DNA from: Microbacteriaceae bacterium
GTDB lineage: Bacteria > Actinomycetota > Actinomycetes > Actinomycetales > Microbacteriaceae
Reading direction: 5' to 3'
Assembly: GCA_019638805.1 (NCBI GenBank)
Contig: JAHBTA010000001.1
Span: forward strand, 558,001-622,000
DNA length: 64,000 bases
Positions 32,125-42,579 of the stretch are shown here, piece by piece (the stretch's first letter is position 1; every line of letters begins with the position of its first letter). The notes under the pieces are model-generated. The model saw only the letters and a program-made list of their open reading frames with translations. It was not told the DNA's origin and ran no database searches. Both the position numbers and the translations under genes were made by a program.

Positions 32125-32561
32125 TGACGACCATCGAGGCACCGCGCTCCCGTCCCACCCGGCGCCGAGGCGTCAACTGGGAGAAGTGGGGCTGGCTCTA
32201 CATGCGCTTCTCCGGCATCCTGCTGGTCGTGCTCATCTTCGGGCACCTGCTGGTCAACCTGTTCCTGGGCGACGGCGTCTCGGCCATCGACTTCGCCTTC
32301 GTCGCCGGGAAGCTCGCCGACCCGTTCTGGATCGTGTGGGACACCCTGTTGCTCTGGCTCGCCCTCATCCACGGGGCTAACGGGATGCGGACCCTCACCA
32401 ACGACTACGCGCGCGGCAAACTGCGGGTCGTCCTTCTCGTGCTGCTGGCCGGGGCGACCGTGGTGCTGCTCGTTCTCGGCACCCTGGTGCTGACGACCTT
32501 CGACCCGTGCATCGGCGACTCCACGGTCGACGCCCTGATCGAGGCGTGCGCGGCGCAATGA
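32121..32561 (+). CDS. sdhD: Succinate dehydrogenase hydrophobic membrane anchor subunit
   Basis: A 146-residue protein with three membrane segments: [40 protein letters not shown] and [22 protein letters not shown]. The His residues in IFGHLL and LIHGANG are placed for haem or quinone binding. It starts at ATG 32121 within the sdhC stop and overlaps sdhA by four bases. Confidence 0.9.
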   Translation: MMTTIEAPRSRPTRRRGVNWEKWGWLYMRFSGILLVVLIFGHLLVNLFLGDGVSAIDFAFVAGKLADPFWIVWDTLLLWLALIHGANGMRTLTNDYARGKLRVVLLVLLAGATVVLLVLGTLVLTTFDPCIGDSTVDALIEACAAQ

Positions 32562-34360
32562 GCATGGAGTTCCAGGACGGGGACGTCATCGACGGCGTCC
32601 ACTACCACCAGTACGACGTGGTCATCGTGGGCGCCGGCGGCGCCGGCATGCGCGCGGCCATCGAGGCCGCCCCGAAGGCCCGCACCGCGGTCATCACCAA
32701 GCTCTACCCCACCCGCTCCCACACCGGCGCGGCGCAGGGCGGCATGGCCGCCGCGCTGGCCAACGTGGAGGAGGACTCCTGGGAGTGGCACACCTTCGAC
32801 ACCGTCAAGGGCGGCGACTACCTCGTCGACCAGGACGCGGCCGAGATCCTCGCCAAGGAGGCGATCGACGCGGTCCTCGACCTCGAGAACATGGGCCTGC
32901 CGTTCAACCGCACGCCCGAGGGGCGCATCGACCAGCGGCGCTTCGGCGGGCACACCCGCGACCACGGCAAGGCGCCCGTGCGCCGTGCGTGCTACGCCGC
33001 GGACCGCACCGGCCACATGATCCTGCAGACGCTCTTTCAGAACTGCGTCAAGCTGGGCGTCGAGTTCTACAACGAGTACTACGCGCTCGACCTGGTCATG
33101 ACGAAGGTCAAGGGCGTCGACCGCCCCTCGGCGGTGGTGGCCTACGAGCTGGCGACCGGCGAGATCCATGTGTTCCAGGCCAAGTCGATCGTCTTCGCCA
33201 CCGGCGGCTTCGGCAAGATCTACAAGACCACCTCCAACGCGCACACCCTGACCGGCGACGGCGTCGGGATCGTCTGGCGCAAGGGCCTGCCGCTGGAGGA
33301 CATGGAGTTCTTCCAGTTCCACCCGACCGGCCTGGCCGGGCTCGGCATCCTGCTCACCGAGGGCGCCCGCGGCGAGGGCGCGATCCTGCGCAATGCCAGC
33401 GGCGAGCGCTTCATGGAGCGCTACGCCCCCACCATCAAAGACCTGGCGCCGCGCGACATCGTGTCCCGCTGCATGGTGCAGGAGGTCGCGGAGGGGCGCG
33501 GCGCAGGGCCGCACAAGGACTACGTGCTGCTGGACTGCACGCACCTCGGTGCCGAGGTGCTCGAGACCAAGCTCCCCGACATCACCGAGTTCGCCCGCAC
33601 CTACCTGGGCGTCGACCCGGTCTACGAGCCGGTGCCCGTCATGCCGACGGCGCACTACGCGATGGGCGGCATCCCGACCAACGTGAAGGCCGAAGTGCTG
33701 CGCGACAACGACACCATCGTGCCCGGCCTGTACGCCGCCGGCGAATGCGCCTGCGTCTCGGTGCACGGCAGCAACCGCCTCGGCACCAACTCTCTGCTCG
33801 ACATCAACGTGTTCGGCAAGCGGGCGGGCAACAACGCGGTCGAGTACGCCGAGAGCGCATCGTTCGTACCACTGCCGGATGACCCGGCCAAGGGCGTGCG
33901 CGAGCTCGTCGAGCGCCTGCGGACCTCGGACGGCAGCGAACGCATCGGCGCCCTGCGCAAGGAGCTGCAGGACGAGATGGACCGCAACGCCCAGGTGTTC
34001 CGCACCGACGAGTCGCTGGCCCGGGTCACCGAGACCATCCACTCGCTGCGCGAGCGCTACCAGAACATCGGCATCCAGGACCGGGGCCGCCGCTTCAACA
34101 CCGACCTGCTGGAGGCCATCGAGCTCGGGTTCCTGCTCGACCTGGCGGAGGTCGTGGTGTTCTCGGCGCGCAACCGCAAGGAGAGCCGCGGCGGCCACAT
34201 GCGCGACGACTACCCGGACCGCGACGACGCGACCTACATGAAGCACACCATGGCCTACCTCACGGGCGACCCGCACTCGGCGGATGCCGCGGACCACATC
34301 ACGCTCGACTGGAAGCCCGTGGTCGTCACCAACTATCAGCCCATGGAACGGAAGTACTGA
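32558..34360 (+). CDS. sdhA: Succinate dehydrogenase flavoprotein subunit
   Basis: A 600-residue flavoprotein. FAD binding is seen in [18 protein letters not shown], the covalent FAD His in [16 protein letters not shown], substrate contacts in [21 protein letters not shown] and [13 protein letters not shown], and the C-terminal [19 protein letters not shown] carries the catalytic Arg region. It oxidises succinate to fumarate. ATG 32558 overlaps the sdhD stop; an ATG two codons later is equally possible. Four bases separate it from sdhB. Confidence 0.96.
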   Translation: MSMEFQDGDVIDGVHYHQYDVVIVGAGGAGMRAAIEAAPKARTAVITKLYPTRSHTGAAQGGMAAALANVEEDSWEWHTFDTVKGGDYLVDQDAAEILAKEAIDAVLDLENMGLPFNRTPEGRIDQRRFGGHTRDHGKAPVRRACYAADRTGHMILQTLFQNCVKLGVEFYNEYYALDLVMTKVKGVDRPSAVVAYELATGEIHVFQAKSIVFATGGFGKIYKTTSNAHTLTGDGVGIVWRKGLPLEDMEFFQFHPTGLAGLGILLTEGARGEGAILRNASGERFMERYAPTIKDLAPRDIVSRCMVQEVAEGRGAGPHKDYVLLDCTHLGAEVLETKLPDITEFARTYLGVDPVYEPVPVMPTAHYAMGGIPTNVKAEVLRDNDTIVPGLYAAGECACVSVHGSNRLGTNSLLDINVFGKRAGNNAVEYAESASFVPLPDDPAKGVRELVERLRTSDGSERIGALRKELQDEMDRNAQVFRTDESLARVTETIHSLRERYQNIGIQDRGRRFNTDLLEAIELGFLLDLAEVVVFSARNRKESRGGHMRDDYPDRDDATYMKHTMAYLTGDPHSADAADHITLDWKPVVVTNYQPMERKY

Positions 34361-34364
34361 AGCG

Positions 34365-35129
34365 ATGGCGGACAACCCCTCGGTCGAGGCCGGACTGAGC
34401 GCCTTCACCGTGACCCTCATCATCCGCCGGTTCGACCCGGAGACGATGGACGAGCCGGTCTGGAAGGACTACGACGTCGAGCTCTACCCCACCGACCGGG
34501 TGCTCGACGCCCTGCACAAGATCAAGTGGGAGCAGGACGGCTCGCTCACCTTCCGCCGCTCGTGCGCCCACGGGATCTGCGGCTCGGACGCCATGCGCAT
34601 CAACGGCCGCAACCGGCTGGCCTGCAAGACCCTCATCAAGGACCTCGACATCACCCAGCCGATCTACGTGGAGGCCATCAAGGGCCTGCCGCTGGAGAAG
34701 GACCTGGTCGTCGACATGGAGCCGTTCTTCGCCTCCTACCGCGAGATCCAGCCCTTCCTCATCGCCGACGCCAAGCCCAAGGACGGCAAGGAGCGCATCC
34801 AGTCGGTCGCGCAGCGCGAGATCTTCGACGACACCACCAAGTGCATCCTGTGCGCCGCGTGCACCTCGTCGTGCCCGGTGTTCTGGACCGACGGCCAGTA
34901 CTTCGGCCCGGCCGCCATCGTCAACGCGCACCGGTTCATCTTCGACAGCCGCGACGAGGCGGCGAAGGTGCGCCTCGACATCCTCAACGACAAGGAGGGC
35001 GTGTGGCGCTGCCGCACGACCTTCAACTGCACCGAAGCGTGCCCGCGCGGCATCCAGGTGACCCAGGCGATCGCGGAGGTCAAGAACGCGATCCTGGCCG
35101 GCAAGCCCGCCATCCCCGCCGGGGTCTGA
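34365..35129 (+). CDS. sdhB: Succinate dehydrogenase iron-sulfur subunit
   Basis: A 254-residue protein. The [2Fe-2S] ligands lie in RRSCAHGICGSDAM and NRLACKTL, and the [4Fe-4S]/[3Fe-4S] ligands in CILCAACTSSCPVF and CRTTFNCTEACPRGI. It carries electrons from SdhA to the membrane anchor. It is the last gene of sdhCDAB and is followed by a strong hairpin at 35244-35287. Confidence 0.96.
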   Translation: MADNPSVEAGLSAFTVTLIIRRFDPETMDEPVWKDYDVELYPTDRVLDALHKIKWEQDGSLTFRRSCAHGICGSDAMRINGRNRLACKTLIKDLDITQPIYVEAIKGLPLEKDLVVDMEPFFASYREIQPFLIADAKPKDGKERIQSVAQREIFDDTTKCILCAACTSSCPVFWTDGQYFGPAAIVNAHRFIFDSRDEAAKVRLDILNDKEGVWRCRTTFNCTEACPRGIQVTQAIAEVKNAILAGKPAIPAGV

Positions 35130-35243
35130 GCGGCGCGAACCACGCGAGCAGCACGCTCGGCACGCTGGCCGGCGGAGGGCGCTCGCGCGCGGCCGCAGCC
35201 GGCCCACGCGCGCCGCAGGAGCGGCGGCGCGCCAGATAATAGA

Positions 35244-35287
35244 GCGCCCGGCGCCGCAGCGGCTGGGATCGCTACGGCACCGGGCGC
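35244..35287 (+). terminator. Hairpin after sdhB
   Basis: Arms of 13 bases beginning GCGCCCGG and ending CCGGGCGC pair with one mismatch around an 18-base loop. It lies between the sdhB end and the convergent sigma-fusion gene and may serve both. Confidence 0.6.
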
Positions 35288-35418
35288 ATCCACCCCGATG
35301 GGACGTCGTGAGGTGGAGGGCTGCGGTGAGCCTCACCAGAAGAGACGCGCACCCGGCTTCGGAATGACGCGGATCCGCACCCCGCGTTCGGGGGTCAGCG
35401 AGTCGCCGGCGGCGAGAC

Positions 35419-36975
35419 TCAGCCGATCGCGATGACCGGGAGGCCGCCCGAGCTGCTGCCGATCTTGAGCGGCTTGAGCAGGGTGCCGAGGAGCCCGCCG
35501 AGCAGGCCCTGATCCACGGTCTGGACGACCGAGATGTTGCCCACCGCCTCCGGGATGCCGCCCGCCGTGATCGAGAACGTCCCGTTCTGACCGACGGTCG
35601 TCGTCGCGTACACGGTGCCGGCCGCCTTGAGGGCCACGCTCGCGCCCGGGGTCCCGGTGCCGGACACCGACACGGTCAGGGTGACCGGTTGCGTCACGGT
35701 CTCGACCACGTCCTGCACGGTGTCGTCCACCACATCCACGACACCGCCCACGGTGTCGCCGACCGCGCCGACCGTCCCGGTCACGGTGTCGGTCACGCCA
35801 CCGACCACACCGCCCGCGCCACCGCCGACTCCGCCCGCGCCGCCGTCCGGGAGGTCGCTGGGCGAGGGCCCTTCGGGGCCTGGGTCGAGCACCGGGTCGA
35901 GCGTCCCGACCGCGCGGATGACATCGTCCCCGCTCTCGGCCACGACCGGCGGAGCGCTGTCGCCGGGGTCGTCACCGGTCGGCAGGGTGCCCACGGCGAT
36001 CCCGGTGCCGAGCACGGTCGCCACGGCGAGACCCCCGACGAGCGCGCCCGTGCCGGTCAGCGACCCGAGCGAGAAGGCCCCGACGAGCGCCGTCCCGGCC
36101 GCGGCGCCGCCGGTCGCGATGGCCTCCACCGATTCGGGAAGCGCCGGGATGGCCTGCCCGGCCAGGTCGGCAGCCATGGCGCCCGACGGCTCGGACAGCT
36201 GCGACAGCAGGGTGCCGCCGGCGATCCCGCCGAGCAGCAGCGGCAACATGACCATGGCGAGGTGGGAGCCCACCTCCTCGACCTCCTCGGCCACGATCGT
36301 GCAGGAGGCGCAGTCGGCCAGATGCGCCATGACCCGGCTCTCGTCGCGGGCGCTCAGGCCCTCGCGCGCGTGGTCGCCGAGGCGCGACATGGTCCACTGG
36401 CACTCGCCCGAGGCGGTCGCGTCGTTGATGTGCGCCTGCAGCCACGCCTTGCGCAGCCCCTCGCGGGCGCGGTACGAGAGCGCGGCGACGCTGTTGGCGC
36501 TGATGCCCATGATCGGGGCGACCTCGTGCGGGTCCATGCCCTCGACCTCGGTGTACCAGAGCACGGTCTGCCAGCGCTCCGGGAGGCTGCGGAAGGCCCG
36601 CGCGGTCAGCGTACGGTCGAGCGCGTGCGCGGCCGGGTCCTCCGGGATCCGCTCGTCCTCGAACTCCTCGATCAGATCCACCTGCACCTCGCGGGATGCG
36701 GCGCCCCATGAGCTCGCCAGGTTCCGGATGGTCGTGTAGAGATACGGCCGGAAGGCGCCGGTGGGTCCGCCGCCCGCCAGGACACGCTGGAAGATGCGCG
36801 CGTAGGCCTCGGAAACGAGGTCATCGGCATCGATCGAGGTGAACTGGCGGGCGACGCGAGCGGCGGGACGGAAATGACGGCGCCAGAGCTCCGCGAAAGC
36901 GCTCGTATCCCCCGATCGAGCGCTTTCGATCAATTCCGTGTCCGAAATGGTCGGTTTCGGGTCCGAACCGCTCAT
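35419..36975 (-). CDS. ECF-type sigma factor fused to anti-sigma-like, membrane and Ig-like segments
   Basis: A 518-residue single chain. Residues 10-90 hold sigma region 2 (DTSAFAELWRRHFRPAARVAR, DADDLVSEAYARIFQRV) and residues 125-175 region 4 (LPERWQTVLWYTEVEGM, ISANSVAALSYRAREGLRKAW). H218xxxC222xxC225 in HLADCASC matches the zinc motif of anti-sigma factors. Hydrophobic segments lie at about 238-258 and 308-330, then a Gly/Val/Asp-rich low-complexity stretch (375-428) and a probable Ig-like domain (430-485). No separate anti-sigma gene is adjacent. ATG 36975 follows AGGGGG. It could be a membrane-held sigma factor released by cleavage; this is inference. Confidence 0.8.
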   Translation of the reverse strand: MSGSDPKPTISDTELIESARSGDTSAFAELWRRHFRPAARVARQFTSIDADDLVSEAYARIFQRVLAGGGPTGAFRPYLYTTIRNLASSWGAASREVQVDLIEEFEDERIPEDPAAHALDRTLTARAFRSLPERWQTVLWYTEVEGMDPHEVAPIMGISANSVAALSYRAREGLRKAWLQAHINDATASGECQWTMSRLGDHAREGLSARDESRVMAHLADCASCTIVAEEVEEVGSHLAMVMLPLLLGGIAGGTLLSQLSEPSGAMAADLAGQAIPALPESVEAIATGGAAAGTALVGAFSLGSLTGTGALVGGLAVATVLGTGIAVGTLPTGDDPGDSAPPVVAESGDDVIRAVGTLDPVLDPGPEGPSPSDLPDGGAGGVGGGAGGVVGGVTDTVTGTVGAVGDTVGGVVDVVDDTVQDVVETVTQPVTLTVSVSGTGTPGASVALKAAGTVYATTTVGQNGTFSITAGGIPEAVGNISVVQTVDQGLLGGLLGTLLKPLKIGSSSGGLPVIAIG

Positions 36976-37160
36976 CCCCCTGATCCATTCTGGGCCTCTC
37001 TGTCCCGATGAATGATCGAGGAGCTCTCGGCGACCCCCGTCGCCGATGACGTCCTCATGGGAAAGAGACAACCCTTCGCGTCCACTATGACGCCCGGTGT
37101 CACCCGTGACTCACCCCCCATTCGGGGGACCCGCGCGCCGGGCGGGATGCCGCCCCGGCC

Positions 37161-38804
37161 TCACGCGGACGCTGCAGCCGCCCGCGCCCCGGCCGCGTTG
37201 CCCGCGGCGAGCGCCGCCGCCGCCCTCGCCCTGGCCTGCTCGAGCGTGACCGTGGCGAGTTCGGCGCGCACGTCCGCGAGGGCCGCCGGGGTCATCGACA
37301 GGGTCGTCGCGCCGAGCCCCACGAGCACGACCGCGAGCTGGGGATCGGAGGCCGCCTCCCCGCAGATGCCGACGGACTTGCCCGAGGCGGCCCCGGCATC
37401 CCCCAGCAGTTTGACGAGCCGCAGCACCGCGGGGTGCCACGGATCCTGGTAGGAGGCCACCGTGCCGAGCATGCGGTCGGCGGCGAGCGTGTACTGGGTG
37501 AGGTCGTTCGTTCCGATGCTCACGAAGTCGGCGATCTCGAGCACCTGGTCGGCCACGACGGCGAGCGAGGGCACCTCGGCCATGACCCCCACCGTGCGCA
37601 GGCCCAGGCTCTTGCCGAGCTCGACGAAGTACGCGGTCTCATCCGCGTCGGCCACCATCGGGGCCATGACCCACAGGTCGGCATCGGTGGCGTCCTGCGC
37701 GTTCTTGAGCGCCTGCAGCTGATCGCGCAGGATGTCCTCCTTGGCCCGCAGCGCACGCAGGCCGCGCAGTCCGAGGGCCGGGTTCTCCTCGTGCGCGTCG
37801 TTGAGGAAGCTGAGCGGCTTGTCGGCGCCGGCGTCGAGGGCGCGGACCACGACCTTCTTCTTCGGGAAGTGCTTCAGCAGCTCGGTGTACTGCTCCTGCT
37901 GCGCCTCGACGCTCGGCGCGGTGGCGGAGTCGAGGAACAGGAACTCGGTGCGGAACAGCCCGACGCCCTCGGCGCCCAGCTCGACGGCACCCGCCGCCTC
38001 GGCGGGCGAGCCCAGGTTGGCCAGCAGCGGCACTGTGGTGCCGTCGGCCAGGGCGCCGTCCGTGATGGGCGCGTCCGCCATCGCCGCGCGCTCGGCGATC
38101 CGGCGCTCGGCATCGGCGACCAGCTCGTCGGAGGGGTCGATCGTGACCAGGCCGGCCGCGGCATCCAGCACGACGCGCGTGCCCTCGGCGACCACCGCAT
38201 CCGCACCCACGCCCACGATCGCCGGGATCGACTTGGCGCGGGCCAGGATCGCGGTGTGACTCGTCGGCCCGCCGTCGCGCGTGATGAGGCCGAGCACCTT
38301 GGTCAGGTCCAGCAGCGCGGTGTCGGCGGGAGCCAGATCGCGGGCCAGCAGGATGAAGGGGTGCGGCGAGTCCGGAACGCCCGGCACCGGCACGCCGCGC
38401 AGCTGCGCGATGATGCGCTGGGAGACATCGCCCAGGTCGGTCGCGCGCTCGGCCATGTAGCCGCCGAGCGCCGTGAGCTGCTCCTGGAACGATCGGAAGG
38501 CCTCGAAGACGGCGCGCTCGCCCGTGGTGCCCGCCTCGATGCGGGCGGCGATGTCGTCGGCGAGCATCGGGTCCTGCGCCATCTGGATGGCGGCCTCGAT
38601 GACCTCCCGCCCCGCGCCCTCGGCGCGTCCGGCGCGCTCGGTCAGGTCGGCCGCGGCCGCCGCGATCGCCTCGTCGACCTTCGCCCGCTCGGCGGCCGCA
38701 TCGCCCCCGTGCTGCTGCTCGGCGGGCTCGGGGAGCGGATCCGGCATGGTCAGCACGGGACCCACCGCGACGCCCCGACCGACTCCGACTCCGTGCAGCT
38801 CCAT
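37161..38804 (-). CDS. ptsI: PTS enzyme I (phosphoenolpyruvate-protein phosphotransferase)
   Basis: A 547-residue enzyme I. The active His lies in RDGGPTSHTAILARAKSIPA (about residue 183), the PEP-binding barrel shows EGVGLFRTEFLFL, VVRALDAGADKPL, VGVMAEVPSLAVV and SIGTNDLTQYTLAADR, and the active Cys lies in GKSVGICGEAASDP. It starts the phosphate relay from PEP to HPr. No HPr or transporter subunit is adjacent; an EIIA is at 17831-18307. The C-terminal 30 residues are almost all Ala. A GGAGGAA ribosome site precedes ATG 38804. Confidence 0.94.
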   Translation of the reverse strand: MELHGVGVGRGVAVGPVLTMPDPLPEPAEQQHGGDAAAERAKVDEAIAAAAADLTERAGRAEGAGREVIEAAIQMAQDPMLADDIAARIEAGTTGERAVFEAFRSFQEQLTALGGYMAERATDLGDVSQRIIAQLRGVPVPGVPDSPHPFILLARDLAPADTALLDLTKVLGLITRDGGPTSHTAILARAKSIPAIVGVGADAVVAEGTRVVLDAAAGLVTIDPSDELVADAERRIAERAAMADAPITDGALADGTTVPLLANLGSPAEAAGAVELGAEGVGLFRTEFLFLDSATAPSVEAQQEQYTELLKHFPKKKVVVRALDAGADKPLSFLNDAHEENPALGLRGLRALRAKEDILRDQLQALKNAQDATDADLWVMAPMVADADETAYFVELGKSLGLRTVGVMAEVPSLAVVADQVLEIADFVSIGTNDLTQYTLAADRMLGTVASYQDPWHPAVLRLVKLLGDAGAASGKSVGICGEAASDPQLAVVLVGLGATTLSMTPAALADVRAELATVTLEQARARAAAALAAGNAAGARAAAASA

Positions 38805-38861
38805 CGCGTTCCTCCTCGGCGGGTGCGGGCACTCGACCCGGGCCAGCCTACCGACGTTGAT

Positions 38862-38867
38862 TAGGCT
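38862..38867 (+). promoter_or_regulatory. -10 box of the YihY/BrkB gene
   Basis: TAGGCT ends six bases before GTG 38874. Confidence 0.6.
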
Positions 38868-38873
38868 CGGAAC

Positions 38874-39941
38874 GTGGTGGATGCGGGGGACCAGACCTCA
38901 GGCGGGCTCGCCGCGCGCGGGCGGGCGCTCCTCGTGCGCGTGCGGCAGCACAAGCCCGTGCGGGTCATCGCCCATTACGCCGCGCGGCGCGGGCCGATCC
39001 TGGCCGCCGGGCTGTCCTACCAGGCGATCTTCTCGGTGTTCGCGGGGCTGTGGGCGGCGTTCTCGCTCGCCGGTCTGCTCATCGCCGGGACACCGGGGCT
39101 GCGCGACGCGCTCTTCGACGTGCTCTCCACCTCGGTGCCGGGGCTCATCGACCGCGGCGAGGGCGGCGCGATCACGCCCGAGCAGCTGCTGTCGGCGAGC
39201 GCGCTCGGCTGGACCGGGGCGATCGCGGTCGTCGTGGCGGTCTTCACCTCGGTGAGCTGGTTCTCCTCCGCGCGGGATGCCGTGCGCGACATCGCCGAAC
39301 TCGCCGCTCCCCCGGTCAACGTCGTGCTGCTGCGGTTGCGCGATCTGGGCCTCGCGCTCGCGTTCGGGGTGGCCCTCATCGCCTCGGCGGCGCTGTCGCT
39401 GGGCAGCACGACCGCGCTGGCGTGGGTGCTCGACGGGGTCGGCATCGGGCACGACTCGGTGCTCGCGACGGTGCTCGGTCGCGGCCTCGGGCTCGCGCTC
39501 GCGTTCGGGCTCGACCTGGTCGTGCTGGTCGCCCTGTACCGGGTGCTGGCCGGCGTACCCATCCCCGCCCGGCCACTGTGGCAGGGCGCGCTGCTCGGCG
39601 CTCTCGCCCTGGGGGTGCTCAAGACCCTCGGGTCGGTGCTGCTCGGCGGGGCGTCCAGCAACCCGGTGGTCGCGTCGTTCGCGGTCATCGCCGGACTGCT
39701 CATCTGGTTCAACCTGGTGTGCCAGGTCATCCTCATCGCGGCCGCCTGGGTCGTGGTGAGCGCGACCGACGCGGGCGTGCCGCTCGACCCGATCGGCGAA
39801 CGCGACCGGCGTCAGGCCGAGCTGCGGATGCGGCTCGAGATCGAGGAGCAGGTGCGGGCCGAGCTCGAGGCGGACCTGCCGCGCGCGGTGCGGTGGATCG
39901 CTCGGCGTCGACGCGACAAGGCGCTGCGCGCGGGGCGTTGA
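38874..39941 (+). CDS. YihY/BrkB family inner membrane protein
   Basis: A 355-residue protein with six membrane segments between residues 45 and 300, starting GPILAAGLSYQAIFSVFAGLWAAFSLAG, typical of the UPF0761/BrkB family, and a highly charged C-terminal tail (LEIEEQVRAELEADLPRAVRWIARRRRDK). Once called ribonuclease BN in error; its function is unknown. In mycobacteria the homologue lies beside trpS, as here with xthA between them. Transcription probably starts at the GTG. Confidence 0.85.
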   Translation: MVDAGDQTSGGLAARGRALLVRVRQHKPVRVIAHYAARRGPILAAGLSYQAIFSVFAGLWAAFSLAGLLIAGTPGLRDALFDVLSTSVPGLIDRGEGGAITPEQLLSASALGWTGAIAVVVAVFTSVSWFSSARDAVRDIAELAAPPVNVVLLRLRDLGLALAFGVALIASAALSLGSTTALAWVLDGVGIGHDSVLATVLGRGLGLALAFGLDLVVLVALYRVLAGVPIPARPLWQGALLGALALGVLKTLGSVLLGGASSNPVVASFAVIAGLLIWFNLVCQVILIAAAWVVVSATDAGVPLDPIGERDRRQAELRMRLEIEEQVRAELEADLPRAVRWIARRRRDKALRAGR

Positions 39942-39968
39942 GTGGCGTCGGGTGTCGGCGGCGCTGAC

Positions 39969-39974
39969 TAGCGT
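39969..39974 (+). promoter_or_regulatory. -10 box of xthA
   Basis: TAGCGT ends seven bases before ATG 39982, favouring this start over the in-frame one at 39952. Confidence 0.5.
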
Positions 39975-39981
39975 GGAGGGT

Positions 39982-40818
39982 ATGCCCTCCCCCCGCCTGC
40001 GCGTCGCCACGGTCAACGTCAACGGGGTGCGCGCCGCGTTCCGTCGCGGCATGGGGCCGTGGCTCGCGGCGCGCGACGTCGACATCCTCGCCCTGCAAGA
40101 GGTGCGCGCCGACACCGACGACCTGACCGCGCTGCTGGGCGACGAGTGGGACGTGATCCACGACGCCGCGAGTGCGAAGGGGCGCGCCGGGGTCGCACTG
40201 GCCTCTCGGAGGCGGGCCGCCATCCACCGGGTCGCATTCGGCGACGACGACTTCGACAGTGCGGGCCGCTGGCTCGAGGCCGACTACGAGGTGGGCGATC
40301 GTGTGCTGACCGTGGTGTCGGCCTACGTGCACTCCGGGGAGGACGGCACGCCCAAGCAGGTGGAGAAGTACCGCTTCCTTGATGCGATGGCCGCTCGCCT
40401 GCCCGAGCTCGGGGCCGACGGGGCGCTCGCGGTCGTCGTGGGCGACCTCAACGTGGGGCACCGCACGCTCGACATCCGCAACTGGAAGGGCAACGTCAAG
40501 CGCGCGGGGTTCCTGCCGAAAGAGCGCGAGTACTTCGACCGGTTCCTCGGCGCGGAGGACGACCCGGCCTACAACGCCGGCGCCGGCTTCGGCTGGGTCG
40601 ACCTGGGCAGGCGGTTCGCGGGTGAGGTCGACGGGCCTTACACCTGGTACACCTGGCGCGGGCAGGCCTTCGACAACGACACCGGATGGCGCATCGACTA
40701 CCAGCTCGCCTCACCCGGGCTCGCCGGGCTTGCGACCTCGCACGAGGTGGACCGCGCACCGAGCTACGCGGAGCGGTGGTCGGATCACTCGCCGGTCGTG
40801 GTCGACTACGCGCTCTGA
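39982..40818 (+). CDS. xthA: Exodeoxyribonuclease III
   Basis: A 278-residue AP endonuclease/exonuclease of the EEP fold. RVATVNVNGVRAAFRRG starts the fold; LALQEVRAD supplies the metal-binding Glu, VVVGDLNVGHRTLDIRN the catalytic Asp and Asn, and the C-terminal WRIDYQLASPGL and WSDHSPVVVDYAL supply the remaining Asp and His. It acts in base-excision repair. The gene stands alone with its own promoter between the BrkB gene and trpS. Confidence 0.93.
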   Translation: MPSPRLRVATVNVNGVRAAFRRGMGPWLAARDVDILALQEVRADTDDLTALLGDEWDVIHDAASAKGRAGVALASRRRAAIHRVAFGDDDFDSAGRWLEADYEVGDRVLTVVSAYVHSGEDGTPKQVEKYRFLDAMAARLPELGADGALAVVVGDLNVGHRTLDIRNWKGNVKRAGFLPKEREYFDRFLGAEDDPAYNAGAGFGWVDLGRRFAGEVDGPYTWYTWRGQAFDNDTGWRIDYQLASPGLAGLATSHEVDRAPSYAERWSDHSPVVVDYAL

Positions 40819-40872
40819 GCCGGGGCGCCGCGCGGCGGGTGCCGCACGTCCGGGCGCTCCGCGCGCGAGCCG

Positions 40873-40878
40873 TAGGGT
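40873..40878 (+). promoter_or_regulatory. -10 box of trpS
   Basis: TAGGGT ends six bases before ATG 40885. Confidence 0.6.
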
Positions 40879-40881
40879 TGA

Positions 40882-41886
<1,005 letters not shown>

Positions 41887-41887
41887 C

Positions 41888-42445
41888 GTGCGCCCCGTCG
41901 TGCTGCGCACCGCTCGCCTCGAGCTGAGCCCGCCGACCCTCGACGACGCCGACGCGATCACCGAGTACTGCCGCGACCCGCTGTTCGAGCGGATGCTCAC
42001 CACGCCCTGGCCGTACGAGCGCGAGCACGCGGTCGGCTTCGTGGAGCACGTCGTCGGACCCGGCTGGCGCGACGAGACCGAGTACACCTGGGGTCTGCGG
42101 CGCGACGGGGCCCTGCTCGGGATGATCGGTGCGCGCGAGGCGCTGCGCGACGTCGGCTTCTGGCTGGGCGCGCCGCACCGCGGGCAGGGCCTCATGACCG
42201 AGGCGCTGCGCGCCGTGTGCACCTGGCTGTTCGCCGAGCGCGGCTGGGAGTCGGTCGGCTGGGAGGCCTTCACCGGCAACGTCGCGTCGGCGCGGGTCGC
42301 CCGGGCGGCGGGGTTCCGGTTCACCGGGGTGGCGCCGGTGAACCTGCCGGCGCGCGACGGGAGCACGCCGGACGGCTGGCACGCCGAGCTGCAGGCCCAC
42401 GACGACGGGACCGTGCACGAAGGGTGGCCGGGCTGGTCGCGGTGA
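41888..42445 (+). CDS. GNAT family N-acetyltransferase
   Basis: A 185-residue acetyltransferase of the RimJ/RimL type. LRTARLELSPPTLDDADAI opens the fold and the acetyl-CoA loop lies in FWLGAPHRGQGLMTEALRAVCTWLF, followed by AFTGNVASARVARAAGFRFTG. The acceptor is unknown; related proteins acetylate ribosomal protein N termini or small molecules. The start, GTG 41888, comes one base after the trpS stop, so the two are co-transcribed. Confidence 0.87.
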   Translation: MRPVVLRTARLELSPPTLDDADAITEYCRDPLFERMLTTPWPYEREHAVGFVEHVVGPGWRDETEYTWGLRRDGALLGMIGAREALRDVGFWLGAPHRGQGLMTEALRAVCTWLFAERGWESVGWEAFTGNVASARVARAAGFRFTGVAPVNLPARDGSTPDGWHAELQAHDDGTVHEGWPGWSR

Positions 42446-42515
42446 CCACGGACGGCGCCGTCACACGTGCTCCGGGGGTCGCGACGAGCGATCGGTCACG
42501 GTTTCGGCACGGGCA

Positions 42516-42545
42516 TTGACACCGCCAGGATCCTCCCACTAACTT
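42516..42545 (+). promoter_or_regulatory. Sigma-A type promoter of the CocE-transporter operon
   Basis: TTGACA at 42516-42521 and TAACTT at 42540-42545 with an 18-base spacer. It is the clearest two-box promoter in the window and has the AATCGATT operator core just after the -10. Confidence 0.65.
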
Positions 42546-42547
42546 CG

Positions 42548-42561
42548 AGTAATCGATTTCT
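42548..42561 (+). promoter_or_regulatory. Candidate LacI operator 1
   Basis: AATCGATT at 42551-42558, palindromic with the central CG typical of LacI-family sites. On the minus strand it reads AGAAATCGATTAC, matching AGAAATCGATTGC at the second site (48164-48176). Its place over the transcript start would block initiation. Confidence 0.7.
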
Positions 42562-42579
42562 CACCACGATGGAGTGCTG

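Noticed and set aside
36976..37160. Hidden gene or RNA between the sigma fusion and enzyme I
   Set aside because: The 185-base gap has only a short CCCCCATTCGGGGG hairpin near 37116-37129, which may end the enzyme I message; no coding potential was seen.
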